Below, one piece after another: positions 1 through 5,435 of a stretch of 5,454 bases of DNA (positions within the stretch are counted from its first letter, which is position 1; every line of letters begins with the position of its first letter). Source of the DNA: Candidatus Neoanaerotignum tabaqchaliae (GTDB lineage Bacteria > Bacillota > Clostridia > Lachnospirales > Anaerotignaceae); NCBI GenBank assembly GCA_904420235.1, contig CAJFUS010000172.1, positions 1-5,454 of the forward strand, given 5' to 3'. The notes under the pieces are model-generated. The model saw only the letters and a program-made list of their open reading frames with translations, was not told the DNA's origin and did not search any database. Made by a program: the position numbers and the translations under genes.

Positions 1-1
1 A

Positions 2-34
2 AAGGCAACAAGATTTTTTACATCTCACTGCCTT
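2..34. repeat. Two-tier inverted repeat at the window edge
   Basis: AAGGCA (2-7) pairs with TGCCTT (29-34). Inside it, AGAT (11-14) pairs with ATCT (22-25). The two stems are separated by a symmetrical 3x3 internal loop (ACA/CAC), and the apical loop is 7 bases. It lies about 130 bases beyond the rlmD stop codon and could be a transcript end or part of the next gene's leader. The window stops too close to see a U-run on the minus strand. Function not assignable. Confidence 0.3.
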
Positions 35-84
35 AAAAACATTTTTTTGTTTATTTTTTCTTATGTCATCTGTCAAAATGCAAT

Positions 85-145
85 TTTTAGGGGTCAAAAA
101 ACGGGCATTTTTGAGCCTTAAAATCGCCTGATTTTGAGCTTCAAA
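85..145. repeat. Short degenerate tandem repeat downstream of rlmD
   Basis: A 14-base core TTTTGAGCYTYAAA occurs at 109-122 and again at 132-145 (12 of 14 identical, period 23). A weaker third copy lies at 85-98 (9-10 of 14). The segment also folds locally: TCAAAAA (94-100) pairs with TTTTTGA (108-114), with GG/CC beyond a bulged G. It is gene-free. No transposase, origin or CRISPR-like regularity accompanies it, so the meaning is unknown. Confidence 0.3.
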
Positions 146-164
146 CCACAACATATTGTGGTTT
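143..164 (-). terminator. Hairpin overlapping the rlmD stop codon
   Basis: AAACCACAA (143-151) and TTGTGGTTT (156-164) form a perfect 9-bp stem with a 4-base loop. On the minus strand the stem begins within the TAA stop of rlmD, where an operon-end terminator could sit. The bases after it on the minus strand (TTTGAAGC) give only three U residues, part of the stem itself, so it is not a classic intrinsic terminator. It may instead protect the mRNA 3' end. Confidence 0.3.
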
Positions 165-1554
165 AACTCTCATTTTTTGCCTCTTTACCACAATACGTCA
201 TCATTATCACCGATTCGACATGCGTACTATGGCAAAACTGGTCCACCACATGCACTTTGTCGAACTTATACCCTCTTTCGCATAAAATTTTAAGGTCTCT
301 TGCCAATGTTGAAGGGTCGCAGGAAACATAAACAACCTTCTGCGGCGACATTTTAACTATGGTATCAATAACAACGCTGTCGCAGCCCTTTCTCGGAGGG
401 TCAACAACTATTAAATCCGGTTTAAAGCCATTTTTGTATATGTCCGGAATTACCTCCTCGGCTGAACCGGCAATAAATCGGGCGTTTTTAAAACCATTAA
501 TTTCAGCATTTCTCTCGGCGTCTTTAACAGCCTGCTCAACAATCTCAATGCCTATAACATTCTTGGCCTTTTGCGCCAAAAACAAGGATATTGTACCTAT
601 CCCACAGTACAAATCAAGAACATTCTCATCTCCGGAAAGTCCTGCAAGCTCAAGGGCTTTTTCATACAATACCCTTGTTTGAAGCGGGTTAACCTGATAA
701 AAACTTTTTATGGATACCTCAAATTTTACATTTCCTATATAGTCCGTTATAAAATCCTGTCCCCACAAAACTATTATTTCATCGCCAAGTATGACATTCG
801 TTTTTTTTGTGTTTACATTAAGCACAATTCCTTTAACGCCTTTAATATCACGCAGTTTTTTAACAAGTTTTTCAGAGGATGGAATTTTTCTTCCATTTAC
901 AACAAGGCACACAAGAACCTCACCTGTAACAAAGCCAACTCTTGTTACAATATGCCTTAAAAGCCCTCTGCCCGTGCTCTCGTCATAGGGCTCAATTCCT
1001 TCCTCGGTTATAAAGCATCTTATTATATCGTTAATTTGGCGGTTTATTTTGTTTTGTATTATACACTCTTCAACATCAACTATATCATGGCTTCTTGGGG
1101 CGTAAAACCCTATTTTAACCCCATTTTTATCCTTGCCAACCGGAAACTGAGCCTTATTTCTGTAATAAAAGGGATTATCCATTCCAACGGCCCTTTCAAC
1201 TGTTGGATTTTTAAAGCCTCCTATTCTTGTTAGAGCGTCATATACCTTTTTTGTTTTAAAATCAAGCTGTGCCTCATAGGAAAGATGCTGAAGACTGCAA
1301 CCTCCGCACCTTTTATACACCACGCATTTCGGCTGAACTCTGTTTTCAGAAGGCTCTATAATTTCCATAAGCCTTCCATAGGCGAAATTTTTTTTAACCT
1401 TAACAATTTTAACCGATACTTTTTCCTGCGGAAGAGCGTCTTTAACAAAAACCGTAAAACCCTCTATTTTTCCTATGCCCTCGCCGTCGTTTCCTATATC
1501 GTCGATACGCATTATATAGTCCCTGTTTTTCTCAACAGGACATATATTTTCCAT
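163..1554 (-). CDS. rlmD: 23S rRNA (uracil-5-)-methyltransferase, RlmD/RumA (RlmCD) family
   Basis: SAM-dependent enzyme that makes 5-methyluridine in 23S rRNA (U1939 in Escherichia coli numbering; Gram-positive RlmCD also modifies U747). Numbered from ATG at 1554 (463 aa, normal length): a TRAM RNA-binding domain at about 10-68; a complete [4Fe-4S] ligand set C77-x5-C83-x2-C86 plus C164; the FYQ motif near 285; the SAM-binding motif DLYCGIGT from D314; DPPRKG from D385; the nucleophile C412 in SCDPSTLARD; and the catalytic base E447 in HVESV. All key residues are present. A TTG at 1560 would add two residues, but GAGGA lies immediately before it with no spacing and 6 bases before the ATG, so the ATG is preferred. 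Last gene of the yhaM operon, 9 bases after the nuclease-like gene. The choice between RlmD and RlmCD specificity cannot be made from sequence alone. Confidence 0.93.
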   Translation of the reverse strand: MENICPVEKNRDYIMRIDDIGNDGEGIGKIEGFTVFVKDALPQEKVSVKIVKVKKNFAYGRLMEIIEPSENRVQPKCVVYKRCGGCSLQHLSYEAQLDFKTKKVYDALTRIGGFKNPTVERAVGMDNPFYYRNKAQFPVGKDKNGVKIGFYAPRSHDIVDVEECIIQNKINRQINDIIRCFITEEGIEPYDESTGRGLLRHIVTRVGFVTGEVLVCLVVNGRKIPSSEKLVKKLRDIKGVKGIVLNVNTKKTNVILGDEIIVLWGQDFITDYIGNVKFEVSIKSFYQVNPLQTRVLYEKALELAGLSGDENVLDLYCGIGTISLFLAQKAKNVIGIEIVEQAVKDAERNAEINGFKNARFIAGSAEEVIPDIYKNGFKPDLIVVDPPRKGCDSVVIDTIVKMSPQKVVYVSCDPSTLARDLKILCERGYKFDKVHVVDQFCHSTHVESVIMMTYCGKEAKNES

Positions 1555-1563
1555 TTCCAATCC

Positions 1564-2136
1564 TCATTTCTCACAATACTCGCAAACAGTCATTTTGCAC
1601 ACGCAATGCCTGCACTTAACAAAACTTCCTTCCGCCTCAATCATTTTCCCGTTAAGCATAGAGCGCATATCATTCAGTACTCCCGCCAGCTCTCTGCGCA
1701 GCTTGGCCGTATTATAAACTTTAAACATATAATCCTTATATATAAGCTTTCCATATTTGGCCTTTTTGCCGTATTCCTCCTCAACTATGACAAAATAAGC
1801 CGCCAACTGCATAAGGTCGCCAAAATGCGGTTCCTCCTCGTCTTTTATAGAGCCGCTTTTAATCTCGACGGGAACAATTCTTTTCATAAACCGGCTTTCA
1901 AATATAAAGTCCGGCTTTCCTTGTATATCAAGGCTTTCCGATTTAAGCAAAGTGCCATATTCTACATTGTCTTTTTTATTTTTTGGCCTTGCATCGGAAT
2001 ATATAAGGCTGTGTCCTGGCATTTTAAAAGACGTTTTTGTTTTAACTATGTCTTTTTTTAAAATTCGGCGTGCCATTAAAACAGCCAAAACAGCGGACAA
2101 AACGCACATAATTTTTAAAACCGCTAAGTCAAACAA
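1564..2136 (-). CDS. Membrane-anchored Cas4/RecB-like PD-(D/E)XK nuclease, C-terminal half
   Basis: 190 aa. A hydrophobic helix at about residues 3-21 is followed by RRILKK, so by the positive-inside rule the remainder should be cytoplasmic. The body shows a PD-(D/E)XK core: GKPDF with D76, VEIKSG with E91 and K93, and MQLAAY with Q110, the order seen in Cas4, AddB and RecB nucleases. The C-terminus carries five cysteines (C175, C178, C180, C185, C188), resembling the C-terminal part of the Cas4 Fe-S cluster site. The N-terminal Cas4 cysteine and the GxxxH motif are missing here but are present in the preceding gene, which overlaps by 8 bases. The start is TTG at 2136, with AGGTGA 6 bases upstream. 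An in-frame TGA at 2145-2143 rules out any earlier start in this frame. Alternatively it is the second part of a frameshifted single protein. Nuclease class is fairly sure; substrate and pathway are unknown. Confidence 0.72.
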   Translation of the reverse strand: MFDLAVLKIMCVLSAVLAVLMARRILKKDIVKTKTSFKMPGHSLIYSDARPKNKKDNVEYGTLLKSESLDIQGKPDFIFESRFMKRIVPVEIKSGSIKDEEEPHFGDLMQLAAYFVIVEEEYGKKAKYGKLIYKDYMFKVYNTAKLRRELAGVLNDMRSMLNGKMIEAEGSFVKCRHCVCKMTVCEYCEK

Positions 2137-2148
2137 TACCTCTCACCT
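2129..2148 (-). promoter_or_regulatory. Coupled-start or +1 recoding site between the two nuclease halves
   Basis: On the minus strand the junction contains AGAGGTATTGTTTGAC, very similar to the E. coli prfB (RF2) +1 frameshift site AGGGGGTATCTTTGAC. Both have an SD-like purine run a few bases before an NTT codon, then UGA followed by C, a weak termination context. The upstream reading frame is GGT ATT GTT TGA. A +1 slip on GTT puts ribosomes into the frame of the downstream gene (GAC TTA GCG). The same purine run can act as an ordinary ribosome binding site for the TTG start at 2136. The sequence alone does not separate the two readings; slippage from GUU to UUU pairs less well than CUU to UUU in prfB. 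Confidence 0.5.
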
Positions 2149-2422
2149 TTAAAAAACAGAATACAGCCAACAAAATCAACAAAAAAACAATAATTATTCG
2201 GCCAGCTCCGCCTCTGAATTTAGCTCTGCTGTGATACTCAAGACCCTGCTCAAAATTGCTCTGGGTTCTGTCCGTAAGTCCAAGAGCCTCGTTCCTTTCA
2301 TTGGCCAGCCGCCTAAGCTCCTTCGTTCCGTAAAGCCTTTCATAATACCACTGGTATGGGCAGTAGCAAAATTTATTAATCTCATTGGCCGTAACCGTTT
2401 TTTTATCGTTGTAAAACTCCAT
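2129..2422 (-). CDS. Small membrane protein with the Cas4-like N-terminal motifs (nuclease N-terminal half)
   Basis: 97 aa. Residues 10-32 read TVTANEINKF then CYCPYQWYYERLYG. This resembles the N-terminus of Cas4-type nucleases, where a cysteine before a CPxxF/YY motif is a ligand of the Fe-S cluster (C19 or C21 here). FEQGLEYH ends in H64, matching the GxxxH motif I of the Cas4/RecB fold. A glycine/arginine-rich linker leads to one transmembrane helix at about 75-91, predicted to run from inside to outside. The PD-(D/E)XK residues are absent and occur in the next gene, so on its own it should not be a nuclease. Its ATG overlaps the yhaM stop by one base (TAATG) and has only a weak upstream SD, which points to translational coupling. 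It may pair with the next product or be joined to it by frameshifting. It could also be an unrelated small membrane protein, though the motif match makes that less likely. Confidence 0.68.
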   Translation of the reverse strand: MEFYNDKKTVTANEINKFCYCPYQWYYERLYGTKELRRLANERNEALGLTDRTQSNFEQGLEYHSRAKFRGGAGRIIIVFLLILLAVFCFLKVRGIV

Positions 2423-3363
2423 TAATAATCAGTCTTTCTTATGTTTCTTTGAAGCATCTTGTTATATCCAATCCAGTTGCCCTGATTAGAACCGCTTTCA
2501 ACGGCCTCCTCAAAGGCCTTAACCTTGGCGTCCATGTTGTCGGCGCAGTGAAGTATAAAAGCCTCTATTGTTTTAGGAAGCTCAGGCGAACCGTATTCAT
2601 ACTCGCCGTGATGAGCCAATATACTGTGTTTTATAAGGCTTTCAAGATTTTTTGGGAATCCCTCTATTTTTGATGCCGCGTCATGAACCATTTCGGCGCC
2701 TATAAAAATATGCCCCAAAAGCTGACCGTCGTCGGTATACTCGTTTACAGGGAACTGTGACAACTCATAAATTTTGCCTATATCGTGAAGCATGGCCGTA
2801 CATATAAGTATATCCCTGTTAACTTTTTTATACCTTCCGCTCATAAAATCGCATATTTCAGTAACCGACAGTGTATGTTCCAAAAGCCCTCCCAAGTATC
2901 CGTGATGAAGTGTTCTTGCGGCCGAGTGTTTTTTCAGGTTTTGAAGCACAAAATCGTTTTTCATAAATATTTGGTTAAGCAGGGCTTTTATATATTTGTC
3001 ATTAACGGACGATATATAGCCCATAAGCTTTTTATACATTTCCTCCGTGTCTTTATCAGTGCTTGGTATATAGTCCATTGGGTTATACTCGCCCTCTTGA
3101 CTTTTCCTTATGCGTCTTATGTTAATTTGGGGCTCGTTGTTATATATAAGCACTGTGCCCTCAATTTTAATAAAATCGTTTTCCTCAAAGCTTTTTATCT
3201 CGTTGTTAAGGTCCCACACCTTTCCGTCAAGAAGTCCTGTTTTATCCTGAAGTTTAAGGGAATAGTAACTTTTGCCGGCCCTTGATTTAAGGGTCTGCTT
3301 AGACTTGCAAAGATAATGCCCAACAACTGTTTCTCCCTCGCGCAGTTCATTTATATATCTCAA
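2422..3363 (-). CDS. yhaM: 3'-5' exoribonuclease YhaM (OB-fold plus HD domain)
   Basis: 313 aa, essentially the length of Bacillus subtilis YhaM (314 aa). The family degrades RNA and single-stranded DNA from the 3' end using divalent metals in the cytoplasm. Residues about 12-90 form an OB-fold nucleic-acid-binding domain. The HD domain follows, with metal-binding candidates H163 (LLEHT), H193-D194 (MLHDIGK), H218 (LLGHIF), H251/H252 (LAHHGE) and D275 (HCADNMDAK). The start is TTG at 3363: GGTGAG lies 5 bases upstream, no ATG lies nearby, and the resulting RYINELREG N-terminus fits the family. It is the first gene of a four-gene operon with a promoter candidate about 40 bases upstream. Its stop codon shares a base with the start of the next gene. 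Identification is firm; the natural substrate is not defined by the sequence. Confidence 0.94.
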   Translation of the reverse strand: MRYINELREGETVVGHYLCKSKQTLKSRAGKSYYSLKLQDKTGLLDGKVWDLNNEIKSFEENDFIKIEGTVLIYNNEPQINIRRIRKSQEGEYNPMDYIPSTDKDTEEMYKKLMGYISSVNDKYIKALLNQIFMKNDFVLQNLKKHSAARTLHHGYLGGLLEHTLSVTEICDFMSGRYKKVNRDILICTAMLHDIGKIYELSQFPVNEYTDDGQLLGHIFIGAEMVHDAASKIEGFPKNLESLIKHSILAHHGEYEYGSPELPKTIEAFILHCADNMDAKVKAFEEAVESGSNQGNWIGYNKMLQRNIRKTDY

Positions 3364-3399
3364 AAACGCTCACCGCTTTCAATAGAATTATTAAATACA

Positions 3400-3428
3400 A
3401 TTATACATTATTTGCCGCCAATATACAA
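3400..3428 (-). promoter_or_regulatory. Sigma-A type promoter for the yhaM operon
   Basis: Reading the minus strand, TTGTAT (3428-3423) is followed after exactly 17 bases by a perfect TATAAT (3405-3400), with TG directly before the -10 box. Transcription would start near 3393, giving a leader of about 30 bases before the TTG start of yhaM with its GGTGAG ribosome binding site. The -35 box matches only the first three consensus bases. Confidence 0.6.
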
Positions 3429-3516
3429 ACGCCTTTGACCTTTTATATTTCGCCAAAAACTATATAAAAATCCGCTTTGCCAATTTGCCTGCAATAGGCG
3501 AACTTTTCAACGCCCT

Positions 3517-3546
3517 AAAATCAGCTTTAACCGCTGATTTTTTATC
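3517..3546. terminator. Terminator-like hairpin, better formed on the plus strand
   Basis: AAAATCAGC (3517-3525) pairs with GCTGATTTT (3533-3541) around a 7-base loop. On the plus strand the 3' arm runs into a tract of six T, like an intrinsic terminator. On the minus strand the tract is TTTTAGGG, weaker but possible. No plus-strand gene precedes it, so it may act bidirectionally or serve as a back-up end for the minus-strand metallophosphoesterase transcript, whose stop codon lies about 200 bases away. Confidence 0.35.
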
Positions 3547-3579
3547 AATTCCTGCCATATAAAATGGCAGGAATTGATA
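3543..3579. repeat. Perfect 16-bp inverted repeat with 5-base loop
   Basis: TATCAATTCCTGCCAT (3543-3558) is the exact reverse complement of ATGGCAGGAATTGATA (3564-3579), separated by ATAAA. This is the strongest hairpin in the window. No T-run follows it on either strand (A-rich on the minus side, TATTGG on the plus side), so it is not a standard intrinsic terminator. It could be an mRNA 3'-end stabiliser, a protein-binding palindrome, or part of a larger structured RNA or repeat element filling this intergenic region. Confidence 0.6.
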
Positions 3580-3593
3580 TATTGGTTAAACTA

Positions 3594-3708
3594 AAAAGCG
3601 TCTTACACAGGGCGCAGTTAAAATAAAAACATTCATCTGCCGTCAGCTTTTAAATTACCGAAAAACAGCGCTGAATTATTATTTAACTAACCTTTTAAAG
3701 ACGCTTTT
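3594..3708. repeat. 115-base element bounded by 11-bp inverted repeats
   Basis: AAAAGCGTCTT (3594-3604) and AAGACGCTTTT (3698-3708) are exact inverted repeats. Inside them AGTTAAA(A)TAA (3616-3626) pairs with TTATTTAACT (3679-3688) with one bulged A, and shorter stems such as ATTCA/TGAAT (3631-3635 with 3672-3676) nest further in, giving a long interrupted hairpin. On the minus strand the 3' arm ends in CTTTTTAG, so it could terminate the metallophosphoesterase transcript. A MITE-like element is possible, but no clear target-site duplication is visible. Confidence 0.4.
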
Positions 3709-3745
3709 AAATTTTATTAATATCCTGAAATTTTTGCTTTTTATA

Positions 3746-4462
3746 TTACAGCCATATAATCGGCTTTTCCTCTCCCAATGGAAGAATATCGTTATACACG
3801 CCTCTAAGCTTCGGCTCTATAATCTTATCGGCGTGCATATGTCCAAAATACCACTTTTTAAGCCTTGAAGAAATCGACACTTTCTTATACCACTCATCAA
3901 AAACCGCCGGCAGGTTATAATCATTGTCTATTGGCTTTGGCCTTGAAATATGTTCTCTGGCAAACAGCGGCGTTTCGTGAGTAATAATATAATCAATGTC
4001 ATTAATATTGCTCATAAGCTGTTTTTGGCCATACGCTATTTCCTCATCAGTAGGCTCCTCCTCTTTCCACCAGCTTACGCCTTCTTCCCGCCTGTCTTTA
4101 TCAACAGAGCGCGCGCCGCCGAATGTAAAAAATCTGCTGCCATAAATATTGTAAATTTCTCCCCGCATAAGGTGGAACACCCTTTCACCTATCTGATGAG
4201 TTTTTCCGCCGTTCCATGTTTTCGTCTCTAAGCCGTTTAACAGTGCATGGTTTTCGTGGTTTCCGTCAATAAATGCTACCGTCCCTGGGAAAATCTGCTG
4301 AAGACTTTTAACCGGATATTCATAATCCTCGTTCCACACATATCCAGCGTCTCCGGCTATAATTAAAATATCCGTTTCCAAAAGCTCTATTTTTTTAGCA
4401 AGTCCAAACAGCGGAATAAAAGTGCCGTGCTTGTCTCCGGTAATAAAAATACGTCCCGTCAT
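3746..4462 (-). CDS. Calcineurin-like metallophosphoesterase
   Basis: 238 aa, soluble, with no signal peptide. The five metallophosphoesterase motifs appear in order: GDKHG (D10, H12), GDAGYVW (D38), GNHEN (N68, H69), THE (H162) and GHMH (H208, H210), so a two-metal centre should be intact. A tryptophan- and charge-rich insert at about 120-150 (RSVDKDRREEGVSWWKEEE) separates the third and fourth motifs. Family members hydrolyse phosphomonoesters, phosphodiesters or nucleotides; nothing here indicates which. The ATG at 4462 is preceded by AGGTGA at 4 bases' spacing. That ribosome binding site contains the TGA stop of the upstream MBL-fold gene, so the two are cotranscribed and probably translationally coupled. 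Catalytic class is firm, substrate unknown. Confidence 0.88.
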   Translation of the reverse strand: MTGRIFITGDKHGTFIPLFGLAKKIELLETDILIIAGDAGYVWNEDYEYPVKSLQQIFPGTVAFIDGNHENHALLNGLETKTWNGGKTHQIGERVFHLMRGEIYNIYGSRFFTFGGARSVDKDRREEGVSWWKEEEPTDEEIAYGQKQLMSNINDIDYIITHETPLFAREHISRPKPIDNDYNLPAVFDEWYKKVSISSRLKKWYFGHMHADKIIEPKLRGVYNDILPLGEEKPIIWL

Positions 4463-4466
4463 TTGT

Positions 4467-5435
4467 TCACCTGTTCTTGTAATAGTATATTCCGTCCTTT
4501 TCCTCTCTTAAAATTTCTCCGGCAAAATATAGATACTGCAAATGGGCTATGGCCTCGCCTGTGGCGAACCATTTTTGAGGCGCCGGAAAATCATCCCAGT
4601 TTTTGCAGTCAATTTCCCATGTCATGTCCCCCGCAACAGTATATCCAGTTTTCCACTGGTCTCCAAGTATGCCTTTAACCTCGGCCAGCCTGTCCTTGTG
4701 GTGTTTATAAAGCTCATTAATTCTTAAGTACATATTCTCAACAGGAGTTCCATGGGCCGTAAGCAGCAGCTTAACATCTAATTCCTCAACTTTCTTAAGG
4801 CTGTTAAGATACTCTTTAAGCGGATTTTCCATGCTTAACTCTATGCATATATTAGGTGTTATTGTGCCAAGTATAAGGTCGCCGCAAAACAGAATTTTCT
4901 TTCCCTCGTCATAAAGGCACATGTGTCCCGGTGTGTGTCCCGGCGTAAGCACAGGTTTCAGGTTATATCCGCCGTATTTTAATACGTCGCCTTCCGCTAC
5001 ATATGTAAAATCAAACCTCTCTTTGTGGCAGTATTTTCTGCCTGGGTGTATATCGGTGTTTCTTCCAAAATCTGCTTTTGGAAAGCCGTATTTAATAAAC
5101 AAATCGTCCAGCATTCTCCAATAAAGGTTTCCGGCCTCAAAATTTATAAGCTCTCCGTCCGTTTCACCAGAATAAATAATACTGTTTTCAGAGGCTATTT
5201 TCCCCGCAAGACCGCAGTGGTCGGAATGAAGGTGGGTAATAAATAAGTCGGCGCCGTCTATGCCAAGCTCCCTAAAGGCGTCCCTTAGAGCCTCTTCGCA
5301 CTCGGGCCTATTAAAGCCGGTATCAATCAAAAGATTTCTCTCGCCCGTTATAATGTACGCATTTATCTCTCTAAGGGGGTTATTTGGCAATGGCACTACT
5401 TTTTTATATAAATTATCGGCGATTTTTGTTAACAT
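4467..5435 (-). CDS. MBL-fold metallohydrolase (glyoxalase II-like, with C-terminal helical/winged-helix extension)
   Basis: 322 aa, cytoplasmic, no signal peptide. The metallo-beta-lactamase fold is shown by THLHSDH (H68, H70, D72, H73), TPGHTPGH (H167 as probable ligand), CGD (D186) and TAHG (H228), the ligand order of two-zinc enzymes such as glyoxalase II. The last about 75 residues form a charged, tryptophan-rich extension after HHKDRLAEV, similar in layout to the C-terminal domain of LACTB2-type proteins. Possible roles include thioester hydrolysis or nucleic-acid hydrolysis; the sequence does not decide. It starts at ATG 5435 behind a strong GGGAGG ribosome binding site with 7 bases' spacing. 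It is the first gene seen of a unit that continues 4 bases later into the metallophosphoesterase. Its promoter lies beyond the window. Confidence 0.88.
   Translation of the reverse strand: MLTKIADNLYKKVVPLPNNPLREINAYIITGERNLLIDTGFNRPECEEALRDAFRELGIDGADLFITHLHSDHCGLAGKIASENSIIYSGETDGELINFEAGNLYWRMLDDLFIKYGFPKADFGRNTDIHPGRKYCHKERFDFTYVAEGDVLKYGGYNLKPVLTPGHTPGHMCLYDEGKKILFCGDLILGTITPNICIELSMENPLKEYLNSLKKVEELDVKLLLTAHGTPVENMYLRINELYKHHKDRLAEVKGILGDQWKTGYTVAGDMTWEIDCKNWDDFPAPQKWFATGEAIAHLQYLYFAGEILREEKDGIYYYKNR

Noticed and set aside
1285..2061. 258-codon open frame on the plus strand
   Set aside because: It lies antisense across rlmD and the nuclease half, both of which show clear catalytic motifs. 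Its own translation has no recognisable domain, and it lacks a convincing ribosome binding site.
2129..2160. Sequencing indel as the cause of the split nuclease
   Set aside because: The T6 and T7 runs in this area lie upstream of the TGA at 2145-2143 that closes the downstream frame, so an error there could not join the frames. An indel would have to fall within 2131-2145, which has no long homopolymer. A genuine frameshift mutation is not fully excluded.
2194..2385. 63-codon minus-strand frame inside the 97-aa membrane gene
   Set aside because: It is an alternative frame of the same DNA. The 97-aa frame has the Cas4-like motifs, a transmembrane helix and the TAATG coupling to yhaM.
1564..2422. 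CRISPR-associated cas4 in an adaptation module
   Set aside because: No cas1, cas2, effector gene or regularly spaced repeat array is present in the window, so a CRISPR label would go beyond the evidence.
2785..3285. 166-codon open frame on the plus strand
   Set aside because: It is antisense to the OB-fold and HD-domain coding sequence of yhaM. It has no domain signature and fits a shadow of the conserved gene.
3435..3468. Plus-strand promoter TTGACC with TATATA/TATAAA ahead of the 3517-3546 hairpin, suggesting a small RNA
   Set aside because: The spacing between the boxes is 20-22 bases, too long for a typical sigma-A promoter. No transcript evidence can be drawn from the sequence.
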